A DNA stretch of 64,000 nucleotides from Phil1 sp040767925 (lineage in GTDB: Bacteria > Bacillota > Clostridia > Christensenellales > CAG-138), in contig JAXGNN010000001.1 in the NCBI GenBank assembly GCA_040767925.1, positions 372,001 through 436,000 on the forward strand, given 5' to 3'. Positions 25,404 to 38,339 of the stretch are shown in pieces. Both the position numbers and the translations under genes were made by a program. The notes under the pieces were generated by a model. The model did no database searches. It was not told the origin of the DNA and saw nothing but the letters and a program-made list of their open reading frames with translations. Numbering within the stretch: the first letter of the stretch is position 1; every line of letters begins with the position of its first letter.

Positions 25404-27104
25404 TTATACGTGGTTCTTCGGATCGGCCGCGTCCGCGAAGGCGTTGCCGACCAGATAGAAGCAGATCGTTATGATGGAAAGGATGATCGCCGGAATCCAG
25501 AGCTGATACCTCAGACTCGGCGCCATCATCATGGAGCGGCCCTTGTTGATGAGGTTGCCCAAGGACGGCACGTCGATGGGGAGTCCAAGCCCGATGTAGG
25601 AGAGGAAAACCTCCGAGCCGATGGCGTCCGGAATCGAGAGCGCCATGCGCAGCATGACCACCGACACCATCTGCGGCAGCAGGTTCTTCATGATGATCCT
25701 GCGCGTGGGCGTGCCCAGGCAGCGGGAGGCGAGGTTGAAGTCCCTGTCGCGTATGATCAGCACCTGGTTGCGGATGAACCGCGCGAGGCCGATCCAGCCC
25801 GTGATGCACATGGCGATGATGATCGTCTGCATCGAGGGCCGCATGATGAAGGACACCAGCATCAAAATGATCGTGGATGGGATGTTGTTTATGAGGTTGT
25901 AGATTTCCGTGAAGAGGAAATCCAGCTTGCGCACATAGCCCCACAAAAGCCCCATCGTGATGCCCGCGGCCGCGTTGATGGCGGCGACGATGATGCCGAT
26001 CAGGAGCGACGTGCGGGTGCCCGACCACATCCTGGCCCACAGGTCCTGCCCGATGTCGTTCGTGCCGAACCAGTAATGCGCGCTTGGCTTTTGGTTTTTG
26101 ATAAAGCCGCTGAGGGTCTTGATTTCCGTCGGCTCCGACGCGAGGGCGACGCCCTTGTTCTTGCCCTTTGCGGAGCCGTCCTCGGAGCTGACGTCGAAGA
26201 GCGTAAGTTCCTCCGGCACAAAGCCGTAATACCATCCGCCGTTTTCCGGGTCGGGCAGAAGCGCGACCTCGACCGCGTCGGTTCCCATCATCGTCTTGGC
26301 CGCCTTCAATTTCGGCGTGCCCCAGCCCGCCGGCGCGCTGACATAAACGAGCATGGCGCCTTCGGCGCCGCCCGAGGCGAGTTTGCCTTCCGTCTGCTTG
26401 ATGGCGACGGAGGTCACGCCGAGCGTCGCCTCGTCGACGGTGATCCACGTGGCTTTCATATAGGTCGTCATCTTGCCGTCCGCGGATCTGATGACCATAT
26501 GCGGCATGTCCTTGGTCATGACGACGTAGTACCAGCCGGCATTGGCGCTGTCGGCGGTGACGGCGAGCGGGATGGCATCCTCTTCGGCCGCGCCCTTTGG
26601 CTGCACGGTGACTGCGGGTACCCCCCAGGCTGCGGGCACGTTGATGAACGTGAGGATCTCCCCGGCGCCGGCGCCGGCCGGGTACTCGCCCCTGGTGAGC
26701 TTGATGCCGCTCACGGTCATCTTCGCGTCCTCGTCCACCGTGATCCACGCCGCGGCAGGATCATAATAATTGACCGCGTTGGGATCGTACTGGTCCGGAA
26801 GCAGCGGCTGTATGAAGGTGAAGAGCACGAGGAAGAGCATGATTACAAGCATCGCCATGGCGAGCTTGTTCTTCGAGAACATTCGCACCGTGGAGCGCCA
26901 ATAGGAATAGTTCGCGTAGCCGGAGCGCTCCGCGCCCGCGTCGTCGTAGATTTCAAACTCGAACGCCGAGGCGGAAACCTGCTGGGACTCCTCGAGCGTG
27001 ATGTCGTCTCGCGCATCGATTCCCTGAGCCGCCTTTTGCCGCTCCTCGATGCTGTTTTCGAGCTTCCTGCTCCGCTTTTCGCTCAAAGAAAACTTGCTGC
27101 TCAT
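25404..27104 (-). CDS. ABC importer permease, OppC/DppC type with a large duplicated insertion, 566 aa
   Basis: The C-terminal half (from about residue 340) is a normal OppC permease with HYWFGTNDIGQDLWARM and the coupling motif near AARCLGTP (here ASRCLGTP). The usual length is about 300 residues. The extra length lies between the first membrane helix (about 80-100) and the permease core. It holds two copies of a 100-residue unit, each opening with WITVDE (near 120 and 220), followed by PAAWGVP or PAGWGTP and by AGWYYV or GGWYYG. The topology places it outside the membrane. It resembles beta-sandwich carbohydrate- or ligand-binding repeats, but I cannot name the family. The start overlaps the upstream permease stop by ATGA. 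Confidence 0.88.
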   Translation of the reverse strand: MSSKFSLSEKRSRKLENSIEERQKAAQGIDARDDITLEESQQVSASAFEFEIYDDAGAERSGYANYSYWRSTVRMFSKNKLAMAMLVIMLFLVLFTFIQPLLPDQYDPNAVNYYDPAAAWITVDEDAKMTVSGIKLTRGEYPAGAGAGEILTFINVPAAWGVPAVTVQPKGAAEEDAIPLAVTADSANAGWYYVVMTKDMPHMVIRSADGKMTTYMKATWITVDEATLGVTSVAIKQTEGKLASGGAEGAMLVYVSAPAGWGTPKLKAAKTMMGTDAVEVALLPDPENGGWYYGFVPEELTLFDVSSEDGSAKGKNKGVALASEPTEIKTLSGFIKNQKPSAHYWFGTNDIGQDLWARMWSGTRTSLLIGIIVAAINAAAGITMGLLWGYVRKLDFLFTEIYNLINNIPSTIILMLVSFIMRPSMQTIIIAMCITGWIGLARFIRNQVLIIRDRDFNLASRCLGTPTRRIIMKNLLPQMVSVVMLRMALSIPDAIGSEVFLSYIGLGLPIDVPSLGNLINKGRSMMMAPSLRYQLWIPAIILSIITICFYLVGNAFADAADPKNHV

Positions 27105-28042
27105 CTGGATCCCTCCTTCTTCGCGAAGCTGATGCGCGGATCCACGAGACCCATGAGCAGGTCGCCCAAAAGCAGGCCCAGTATACTCAATGAGGCAAAT
27201 ATGACGATCAGGGCCTGAACGAGCGCGTTATCCTGCTTTTGTATGCAGGTAACAAGCAGTCCGCCCATCCCCGGTATGGAATAGAGCGACTCTACGTAGA
27301 TGGAGCCCGATATCGTAAGCAGCAGAGAAGCGGGGATCAGGTTCACGATCGGCACAACGGAGTTACGGAACACATGGCGAAACCAGATCGCCGTGTTGGG
27401 CACGCCTTTCGCACGGGCCAGCTTGATATAATCCCTGTTGGTTTCGTCCACCATGTACCTGCGCAGCCACATGGCGTAATTGGATATGGAAGGCAGCGCG
27501 AGCGAGATGACCGGCAGTATCATCGTTCTTAAGTCCGTCTTATCATACAGGAGGCCGATGTCGAGCAGAGTCGAGCCGTAAAGCTGTATGAAAAGGAAAT
27601 ACACGGCGTTCGGCACGGCTTGGATGAACACGATGTAGGCGTTGCCGAACTTGTCCATCAGGCCTCCTTTTTTGCGCGCCATCAGCGCGCCGAGCGCGAG
27701 CCCCAAAGGAAGGCTGACCGCCATCGACACCAAGCCGAATCTTAGGGAAAAGCCGATCTTTGGAGCGATGACGGCCGTCACAGGCTTGTTCAGATACAGC
27801 TTGAACGACGTCCCCAGATCGCCTTGCAGCAGGTTTTTAAAGAAGACGAAGAGCTGCTTATACAAAGGGTCCATAAGCCCGAGTTTTCTTAAGGTGTTCT
27901 CGATTGCAGCAGGCTTCATTTTTTCAAAATTCGCAAAATAGCCCTCGATCGGCATCATGCGAAGCAGCGCGAATATGACGGTGATCAGTATCACAAGCGT
28001 GACCAATGCCCGCAAGATTCGCTTGAGTGAATATTTCAGCAT
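27101..28042 (-). CDS. ABC importer permease, OppB/DppB type, 313 aa
   Basis: Six predicted membrane helices, starting MLKYSLKRILRALVTL as in OppB proteins. The coupling loop has DYIKLARAKGVPNTAIWFRHVFRN, a close match to the EAA motif region of peptide permeases. I take ATG 28042 as the start because it gives the standard N-terminus; GTG 28051 is the alternative, and AAAGGG lies between them in distance terms. It forms the channel with the OppC-type protein, whose start it overlaps by 4 bases. Confidence 0.9.
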   Translation of the reverse strand: MLKYSLKRILRALVTLVILITVIFALLRMMPIEGYFANFEKMKPAAIENTLRKLGLMDPLYKQLFVFFKNLLQGDLGTSFKLYLNKPVTAVIAPKIGFSLRFGLVSMAVSLPLGLALGALMARKKGGLMDKFGNAYIVFIQAVPNAVYFLFIQLYGSTLLDIGLLYDKTDLRTMILPVISLALPSISNYAMWLRRYMVDETNRDYIKLARAKGVPNTAIWFRHVFRNSVVPIVNLIPASLLLTISGSIYVESLYSIPGMGGLLVTCIQKQDNALVQALIVIFASLSILGLLLGDLLMGLVDPRISFAKKEGSR

Positions 28043-28093
28043 TGCGTACACATCCCTTTCAGTGAAGCGTATAGGGAAAGGCGTTTTAGAAAT

Positions 28094-28129
28094 AGAAGCC
28101 CTGCTCCGCTTACGCAGAGCAGAGCTTCT
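28094..28129 (-). terminator. hairpin between the binding-protein and permease genes
   Basis: On the minus strand AGAAGCTCTGCTCTGC pairs with GCGGAGCAGGGCTTCT with one or two mismatches, followed by ATTTCT. Such structures after a binding-protein gene commonly lower readthrough so that more binding protein than permease is made. Confidence 0.6.
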
Positions 28130-28157
28130 ACGGTCACATGTTGTGCGTGATGGGGGC

Positions 28158-30194
28158 TTAGCCCTGGGCGTTCATGGCGTCCTTCCAGGCGGCAAGCTGC
28201 TGCTGGAACTGCTCCATGGTCATGGCTGTCGTGAAGACGTGCTGGCCCTTATAACGGCTGGTGGACTGGCCCATGGACGCGAACTGGCCCTCGAACACGT
28301 TGAGCTTGGTTGCCAGGTACGCGCCGCCGCTGACATACATCGGGATGACGATCGCATGCTCGATGTAATAGGCTTCCGCGGCCGCGAAGAGCTCGAAACG
28401 CTTGTCGATATCGAAGTATTCCGCCTTGGCGGCATCGACGAGCGCAAAGTACTCGGCGAGCATGGCGAGCGTTTCCGCGGACTTGGTGTTCTGGGCGATC
28501 GCCTCGTCCTCGCTTCCGGCATAGGCGAAGTTATAGTTGTTTTCGAGGTCGAACGGGTCGGTCCAGGTCTCGGGATCGGCGTAGTCCGCGCCCCAGTTCA
28601 GGACCTGGATGGCGTAGTTTCCGTTGCGGCGGGTTTCGCCGAGGAAGCTGTTGCCTGCCCAGGAGAGGACGATGATGTCGATGAAGTCCGCGCCCAGGAG
28701 CTTCTCAAGCTGCTGCTCGATGACCGTGCACTCGTTGCCCCATGTGACGACGGAGGGGTTGAAGTTCATGGGGATCTTGATCGGGAAGGTGGCGCCAGCG
28801 GCTTCCAGCTCCGCCTTAGCGAGATCGCGGTACTGGACGGCCTTGGCTTCATCAAAGCTCTCGCCGATGCCCGCAAGCGCGCCGTAGGTGACGTAATCCT
28901 TACCGTCATTGATCGCGAAGCCTATCGGGGTGACGGCACTGATCAGATGGAGCTGCGGATCGTCTCCCGGGAACCTCGCCTCGGTGGCGGCTACCCGGTC
29001 AAGGCCATGATAGAGCGCCTTGCGGAAGTTCTCGTTGTTGACGGCCTTGATCCAGTTCTCGGGCTCGTACTGCGCGTCGAACTTCGGCTCGAAGTTGAGG
29101 CCCATGAAGTAGGAATAGGAACCCGTGATGCGGGCGGTGCTGACGAGCTGCGCCTTCTCGGGGTCGGCAAGCCAGTCGGCAACGATGTCCGCGCCGATAT
29201 CGGCGTAATCGACCTCGCCGCGCAGGAACATCTCGGGCGCGATGGTCGCCGCCTCGGCGTTGTAGGTCTGGATGATCTTCTCGATGTAGATATGCTCGGC
29301 GTCCCAGTTGTTCTCGTTCTTCACATAGACGCGCTGGACGTTGGACTCAAACTCGGCGAGGATAAAGGCGCCGTTGAACCACATGGTCGTGTTGTCGATG
29401 GCAAAGCCGGTGCCGAGCTCCTCGAGCAGCTGCGCCGGCGCGGGCCAGTAGGGTCCGAACTGGAGAGCGGTCGGGAAGTAGGGACGCGGCTTCACGAGAT
29501 GATACTCGAGCGTATAATCGTCGGCCGCGACGACGCCGATGTCCTCAGGCTTCACCTCGGGAACGATGGCGGCGTTGGGGTTCTCGGCAGGATCCTCAGC
29601 AAGGTAGTTGCCGCTCGCATCTTGGAATCCGGCGAGCACAGCGGCGGTGTAATCGAAATACTCCGTCGCGTTGACGACCCAATCGCCAACCATGTAGAAG
29701 TTGCCGCAGTCGTTGACCGCATCGCAGACATAGCGCAGGGCGGCTACATAGTCGTTGGCGGTGACTTCAGCCATTTCATTGCCTTCGTTGTCGTACCATT
29801 TCTGGCCGGGACGGAGGTGGAACGTCCAGACGAGGCCATCGTCGGAAACCTCCCAGCTTTCGGCGCCGCTGGGCACGATGTTGCCGTAGGGATCGTTCTC
29901 AACAAGCGAATCGATGGTGTTGGCGCCCACTACGAGGTCGTTTGTCGTGCCGGTGGCCAGGTAGTTCATCGTGGTGACTTCGCCGGAATACAGCGTGCGG
30001 TAAATCTGCTCCGCGGCGATCTCACGGCCGTCGGGTCCATACTGTACGGAGGGCGTTTCGACGACCTCAGCTGTTGAACCGCCGGCTTCGGTTGGCGTGG
30101 GGGCATCGGTAGCAGGGTTTGTCGTACCTTTGCAGCCAACGAAGCAAGACGCAACCATGGCGATTACGAGCAGCAAGGCAAGTGTCTTCTTCAT
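28158..30194 (-). CDS. peptide-binding lipoprotein (family 5 solute-binding protein), 678 aa
   Basis: The lipoprotein signal has a lipobox VGC with Cys21, followed by a Thr/Pro/Ala-rich linker (residues 22-45). The mature protein has family-5 hallmarks: EQIYRTLYSGEVTTMNYL, WTFHLRPGQKW, and FRKALYHGLDR. It is longer than OppA (about 540-600), with extra sequence in the middle. It is the first gene of the operon and should capture peptides outside the membrane. The ATG at 30194 follows AAGGAGAG by six bases. Confidence 0.92.
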   Translation of the reverse strand: MKKTLALLLVIAMVASCFVGCKGTTNPATDAPTPTEAGGSTAEVVETPSVQYGPDGREIAAEQIYRTLYSGEVTTMNYLATGTTNDLVVGANTIDSLVENDPYGNIVPSGAESWEVSDDGLVWTFHLRPGQKWYDNEGNEMAEVTANDYVAALRYVCDAVNDCGNFYMVGDWVVNATEYFDYTAAVLAGFQDASGNYLAEDPAENPNAAIVPEVKPEDIGVVAADDYTLEYHLVKPRPYFPTALQFGPYWPAPAQLLEELGTGFAIDNTTMWFNGAFILAEFESNVQRVYVKNENNWDAEHIYIEKIIQTYNAEAATIAPEMFLRGEVDYADIGADIVADWLADPEKAQLVSTARITGSYSYFMGLNFEPKFDAQYEPENWIKAVNNENFRKALYHGLDRVAATEARFPGDDPQLHLISAVTPIGFAINDGKDYVTYGALAGIGESFDEAKAVQYRDLAKAELEAAGATFPIKIPMNFNPSVVTWGNECTVIEQQLEKLLGADFIDIIVLSWAGNSFLGETRRNGNYAIQVLNWGADYADPETWTDPFDLENNYNFAYAGSEDEAIAQNTKSAETLAMLAEYFALVDAAKAEYFDIDKRFELFAAAEAYYIEHAIVIPMYVSGGAYLATKLNVFEGQFASMGQSTSRYKGQHVFTTAMTMEQFQQQLAAWKDAMNAQG

Positions 30195-30221
30195 CTTGTT
30201 CTCTCCTTATGATTTATTTTG

Positions 30222-30239
30222 CCGGCGCGACTGCGCCGG
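30222..30239 (-). promoter_or_regulatory. 5'-UTR stem-loop of the peptide importer operon
   Basis: CCGGCGC and GCGCCGG pair over 7 bp with a 4-base loop, about 12 bases before the ribosome site. It may protect the message or affect translation. Confidence 0.4.
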
Positions 30240-30261
30240 AAAAGTGATCTGATGCTCCTGT

Positions 30262-30290
30262 ATTCTATATCAATATACTGCAATTTTCAA
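30262..30290 (-). promoter_or_regulatory. promoter of the peptide importer operon
   Basis: On the minus strand TTGAAA (30290-30285) and TAGAAT (30267-30262) are 17 bases apart, in A/T-rich DNA about 70 bases before the start. Confidence 0.55.
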
Positions 30291-30826
30291 TATTAATTAT
30301 TTGTCTCCCCCTGTATTTATACAGTCATGCTGGATATATTTGCATATTTATGCATTTCGCGCGTTTTAACGTTTCCGCGTGCTTTGAAATATTTTTCTTA
30401 ATGTTTATTACTTTTTATACATATTCCTGTATATGCATCAACCCTTGACACAATGCTTATTTTACTTATACCGCCATGGAATGTCAAGAGCCAACGCCAC
30501 TAGACTGCGTTCTATTTTTTACCCAGCCGCGGGTTTTATGCTTCCAAAACAGCCGTTATTTAACTCTGAGTTTTTAGATCCGATCCGATATGACGCTTGC
30601 ATTCATATATGCATACATACATGCATACAGGGATCTCGCATGTATTTTATATCTTTGGAATTTCAACGAGCAGGAAGCCGCCCTGCCGCAACTCAACCTG
30701 TGTCCGGTGCCAGGCACAGGAAAGGGAAACGTCAACGAGAGTACAAAAACGCCCTGCGGTTGCGGGGTGTTTCGCTTATCCGCCGCCCTTTTGCTCAGCG
30801 TTTCGGGCAGGGCCGGCGCCGAGCGC
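30291..30826. other. A/T-rich then mixed intergenic stretch, no convincing gene
   Basis: The first 250 bases are far more A/T-rich than the rest of the window and contain a promoter-like TTGACA near 30444 and a short ATGCATACATACATGCATAC-type repeat near 30605. Reading frames here have no ribosome sites and no family resemblance. A terminator-like hairpin follows at 30744-30770. Confidence 0.4.
30744..30770 (-). terminator. terminator after a minus-strand gene fragment
   Basis: On the minus strand ACACCCCGC pairs with GCAGGGCGT (7 of 9 pairs) around AACC and is followed by TTTTTG. It lies 57 bases past the stop at 30827. Confidence 0.5.
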
Positions 30827-31015
30827 TTATTTTTGTTTCATTCTGATCAGTTCGATCGCTTCTTTGCCTGTCATGTGCTCGATTGCGATCTCAACAAGAC
30901 AAACCTGCTTAAAGCATTTGTCAATTTCCCCTGAGCGCCTCTGCGCGTCCTCATCGTTTTTGCGGGTATTGCGCTTGGAGGACAACCCGAGCCTGTCGCC
31001 GGCCGTGATCGCCCG
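30827..31015 (-). pseudogene. C-terminal gene fragment at the edge of the prophage remnant
   Basis: The minus-strand frame, open from 31015 to TAA at 30827, ends with EIDKCFKQVCLVEIAIEH, then MTGKEAIELIRMKQK. It has no credible start codon with a ribosome site: upstream it runs into sequence that on the other strand codes for a phage capsid protein. It therefore looks like the tail of a gene cut at a junction near 30990-31020. Its terminator is intact. The family is not recognised. Confidence 0.4.
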
Positions 31016-31025
31016 CTACAACACG

Positions 31026-32015
31026 ATGTATTCGGGCGTTTTTCATCATTGGAGCCCTGAGGCGTATGTCAACATGGATATCCGCACGACCGCCGGCAAC
31101 GTGGCGACCGAAGCCGTGTTCGCGCGCAACCAGGATTACGGCAACGATCTGATCTGGGTACGCACCAAAGCCGCGGCGCGGCCGTTGTGCTATCCCTATC
31201 AGGGCAAGGTCATAAGTACATCGAACCGTACAGGCGTGACAGAAGATCTGAATGGGCAGAAAATCCCGTTCATTGCCCTATCGTCCACCAGCTACGGGGA
31301 GCCCGCGGGGCTCTTTGGCATAAGCTGTGGCCATAAGCCGCCGAACATTTTTATCCCCGGATATTCCCTTGTCCGTGGGGAGGTGCCGGATAAGGAAACA
31401 AACGATCGGGAATACGCGCTATCGCAAAGGCAGAGATATCTCGAACGCAAGGAGCGCGATGCCAAGCGCGAAGCGGCAATGGCCGATGCTATGGGCGATA
31501 AAGAGGCGTTCGCGGACGCTTCGCGGCGCGTGAAACGTGCGCAGGCGGATTATGACAACTTTATCGCGTCCACTGGCAGGACGAAGCGTAGCGACAGGAC
31601 GCAAGTTTATGGCTATGACCGCAGCATGGCCGGCAAGACGCATTCGGTGCAATCGAACTTGCATTATATCGCAAACGATGCTAAAATCAAGGCGATTTCG
31701 GGGTTGCCGAAAATATTAAACCTGCCAGATGAGCGCATTCCGCTGACTGTCGAGGTTAACCTGCCTAAAATACACGGCGTTGTACCGCGCGGCGCCGATG
31801 CAACCGAGGTTTACGTGATGGCGGGTGCAGGCACCTCTACTCCGATAAAGGATTTAGCCAAGCTTTATAAGCAGTATCCAGAATACGGGCCTGCCGCTGG
31901 CTGGCAAAAAAAGTCCGGGACGGCGTATGCCGAATATTATCACTATGTGGTACACTGGTATGAAAACAATGGGCGTGTACCCCCGAGCGAAATTAAACTG
32001 AAAGGAGCAAAGTGA
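31026..32015 (+). pseudogene. truncated phage minor capsid protein 2
   Basis: The frame codes for about 330 residues resembling the C-terminal part of phage minor capsid protein 2 (phage_min_cap2 family): VNMDIRTTAGNVATEAVFARN, RTKAAARPLCYPYQGKV, GLFGISCGHKPP, and DREYALSQRQRYLERKERD. The N-terminal several hundred residues of the family are missing; upstream the frame runs through unrelated sequence. The gene stops at 32015, directly against the next gene (TGA-ATG). It belongs to a head-protein module of a decayed prophage. Confidence 0.72.
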
Positions 32016-32255
32016 ATGAAAGCACGATATATCGGCGTTAGCTTCGGTGTTGACGGTCTTTCCAGTGGCAAAGTGTATGAAGTGATCGAAGTTGATGCGC
32101 TTTCGGGCGCTTTGCGTGTGATCGATGATAGCGGCGAGGATTATCTGTACTCGCCGATAAACCCGCGACCAATAGGCGATCCGAATCATCTCGGCGGTCG
32201 ATGGGAGATCGTTGAAGACGATTCGTACGGTTCTCTGAGAGCCGCGATCAACTAA
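32016..32255 (+). CDS. small phage-module protein, 79 aa
   Basis: It starts at the base after the minor capsid stop with GGAG eight bases upstream, so it was co-translated with it. The sequence (MKARYIGVSFGVDGLSSGKVY, ending SYGSLRAAIN) is compact and acidic with probable SH3-like beta strands (GKVYEVIEVD, LRVIDDSGEDYLYSP). Small genes of this look sit after the minor capsid gene in Firmicute phages; the function is unknown. A terminator follows. Confidence 0.6.
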   Translation: MKARYIGVSFGVDGLSSGKVYEVIEVDALSGALRVIDDSGEDYLYSPINPRPIGDPNHLGGRWEIVEDDSYGSLRAAIN

Positions 32256-32276
32256 GGGAAAAGCAGTATTGTGCAC

Positions 32277-32304
32277 AAAGCACCTTAGCCGGGTGCTTTT
32301 TGTT
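32277..32304 (+). terminator. terminator after the phage genes
   Basis: AAAGCACC and GGGTGCTTT form a stem of about 8 bp around TTAGCC, with TTTTTGTT at the end. Confidence 0.75.
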
Positions 32305-32383
32305 ATGCCCACGCGCGGCACAATGCGCGGAGCCGACGGGCTGAAAACGGAAATAGTCGACGGACATTAAACGGAGGGCCCTC

Positions 32384-32476
32384 ATGGAACATAAACATTT
32401 TCCCATTAACCTGCAGCTGTTTGCTGCCCCGGGCGGAGATCCGGCGCCGACGCCCGCGCCAACGCCTAACCCTTGC
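32384..32476 (+). pseudogene. N-terminal stub of a phage head or scaffold protein
   Basis: The ATG at 32384 follows GGAGGG by five bases. The first residues, MEHKHFPINLQLFA, match the amphipathic N-terminal leader common to scaffold or major head proteins of Firmicute phages, followed by a Pro/Ala/Thr stretch. After about 30 codons the frame passes into sequence leading to the rRNA terminator, so the gene has been cut. It follows the minor capsid module in the expected order. Confidence 0.5.
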
Positions 32477-32618
32477 GATTGTTATTACCCTTCCATCGCA
32501 ACATTAATAACCTTGTTGCGCCGCTATATGTGCAATATCTGCTTCCAGCGTAAAAAGCGTGCTTCTCCCTGGCCGTTTCGCGGTTTTAGCGAGAAGCGCT
32601 ACCCGGGGAGGGGAATAC

Positions 32619-32650
32619 GCAAAAACACACGGGGATTGCCGTGTGTTTTG
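32619..32650 (-). terminator. rRNA operon terminator
   Basis: On the minus strand AAAACACACGG pairs with CCGTGTGTTTTT around a 6-base loop, giving a strong stem ending in T residues, just past 5S rRNA. A second weaker hairpin (GCTTCTC/GAGAAGC, then CGCTTTTTA) is at about 32555-32605. Confidence 0.8.
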
Positions 32651-32657
32651 CATGGTC

Positions 32658-32773
32658 TCCGGCGGCTACCTATTTTCCCGGGCCGTCGCCAGCCAAGTAT
32701 CGTGGGCGTATGAGGGCTTAACTGCTGTGTTCGGTATGGGAACAGGTGGGACCCCTCAGCTTAACCACCGGAA
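32658..32773 (-). rRNA. rrf: 5S ribosomal RNA
   Basis: On the minus strand the sequence contains the conserved CCCATACCGAACAC and AGTTAAGCC blocks, with complementary ends (TCCGGTGG/CCGCCGGA). Ends are approximate to a few bases. Confidence 0.9.
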
Positions 32774-32835
32774 TGGCAAGGTAAGTTGTGAACGTACCTT
32801 GAAAACTGCACAGGAAGAAGAGATATTAAGATCGC

Positions 32836-35731
<2,896 letters not shown>

Positions 35732-35944
35732 ATTTTTAGAATAGGCTCATTTGATGCTTTCGTTCTCACGATTTACATCTCTTGATGTCTTCTTTTCTTT
35801 GACCATTGAAATTGTAGCAGATCTAACGTTTCCATTACCTCTGCCTTATTTAATGATTCTTTTTCTCCGCGATTGTCTTTACTTCTTCTTCCTTATGCAG
35901 TTTTCAAGGTGCGCTTTTGCCGCTCCCCTCTCGGGTTTCGCAGC

Positions 35945-36021
35945 TGGTGGGCTCAAGTGGACTCGAACCACCGACCTCGCGCTTATCAGGCGCGCGCTCT
36001 AACCAGCTGAGCTATGAGCCC
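35945..36021 (-). tRNA. tRNA-Ile(GAT)
   Basis: 77 nt including an encoded CCA. GGGCTC starts the acceptor stem, TAGCTCAGCTGG the D arm, CTGATAA the anticodon loop, and GGTTCGAGTCC the T arm. Its place between tRNA-Ala and 23S is the usual rRNA spacer position. Confidence 0.95.
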
Positions 36022-36188
36022 ATGGTCTGTGCTGCCAGTCGCTTTGTTCTCCTTCACCGCGCTCGGTACTCGCAGTTCGCAACTGGTCGTTCCGGGCCTT
36101 AGCAGGCCCGTTACTCCCTTGCTCACTGGGCTTTCGCGTCGCTTCATCCGCCTCTGGCGGCGCTCCGCTTCGCCCTCGCGCTAATCTC

Positions 36189-36220
36189 GCGCGCGCTCTA
36201 ACCAGCTGAGCTATGAGCCC
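36189..36220 (-). repeat. partial copy of the tRNA-Ile 5' half
   Basis: 32 nt identical to the first 32 nt of the tRNA-Ile gene 200 bases away (acceptor 5' strand, D arm, start of the anticodon stem). The copy then diverges before the anticodon. It lies directly beside the tRNA-Ala 3' end. The flanking CCATGG is also shared. It cannot fold as a tRNA. Confidence 0.8.
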
Positions 36221-36221
36221 A

Positions 36222-36297
36222 TGGTGGAGATGAACGGGTTCGAACCGATGGCCTCCTGCGTGCAAGGCAGGCGCTCTCCCATCTGAGCTACATCCCC
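36222..36297 (-). tRNA. tRNA-Ala(TGC)
   Basis: 76 nt with encoded CCA. GGGGATG acceptor, TAGCTCAGATGGGAGAGC D arm, CTTGCAC anticodon loop, GGTTCGAACCC T arm. It is the first tRNA after 16S in the spacer. Confidence 0.95.
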
Positions 36298-36443
36298 TCG
36301 GTTTCCGCTCTTGCCCATGCTCGCTTTTTGAAAGTGCTTTTCCACACCTTCAAAACTATATAGTGCTTTACTCGATTTCGACTTCGGGCTTCCGATCCGG
36401 CTTGGTAACTTCTGACGACTTCCTCATTCTTTAGGTTTCACCC

Positions 36444-37966
<1,523 letters not shown>

Positions 37967-38205
37967 AAATCCTGTCGCGCTTCCGCCTTCCGGCTTCCGC
38001 GCGCTCATTTCTCTTCTGGCCTCGAATTTCTTCTTATCTCTAAGCTTCTATTCGACTCCCTTGCGGGCCTTCCTGCCCGCTCGGTCATCCTCGAATTACC
38101 TTCGCCTTTTCTTCTTTCCCTTGTCTTGTCTCTTTCTTGCACTATACAGTTTTCAAGGTGCGTGTGTTGTCGCTTTTTGTATCCGTTTCGCGCGACAGCT
38201 TTTGT

Positions 38206-38234
38206 ATGATAGCAAAACCAAATCGGATTGTCAA
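38206..38234 (-). promoter_or_regulatory. rRNA operon promoter
   Basis: On the minus strand TTGACA (38234-38229) and TATCAT (38211-38206) are separated by exactly 17 bases. About 240 bases of leader lie between it and 16S. Confidence 0.75.
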
Positions 38235-38270
38235 TGCCTTTTTTCGCAACTTTTCGAATTTGGCGAAAGT

Positions 38271-38299
38271 TTGCATCGACGTGCCAAAAAGCATATAAT
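38271..38299 (+). promoter_or_regulatory. murI promoter
   Basis: TTGCAT (38271-38276), 17 bases, TATAAT (38294-38299), 40 bases before the murI start and divergent from the rRNA promoter. Confidence 0.7.
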
Positions 38300-38339
38300 A
38301 TCGGGGAATCAATGCGAAAAACGATTCGCTGGAGGCGTT

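Noticed and set aside
27957..30077. 706-aa plus-strand ORF opposite the binding protein
   Set aside because: Shadow of the family-5 binding protein; composition is low in complexity and no start site is present.
30597..31025. N-terminal extension of the phage capsid frame
   Set aside because: The frame is open but codes for Cys/Arg-rich nonsense overlapping a terminator and a minus-strand fragment; capsid similarity starts near 31026.
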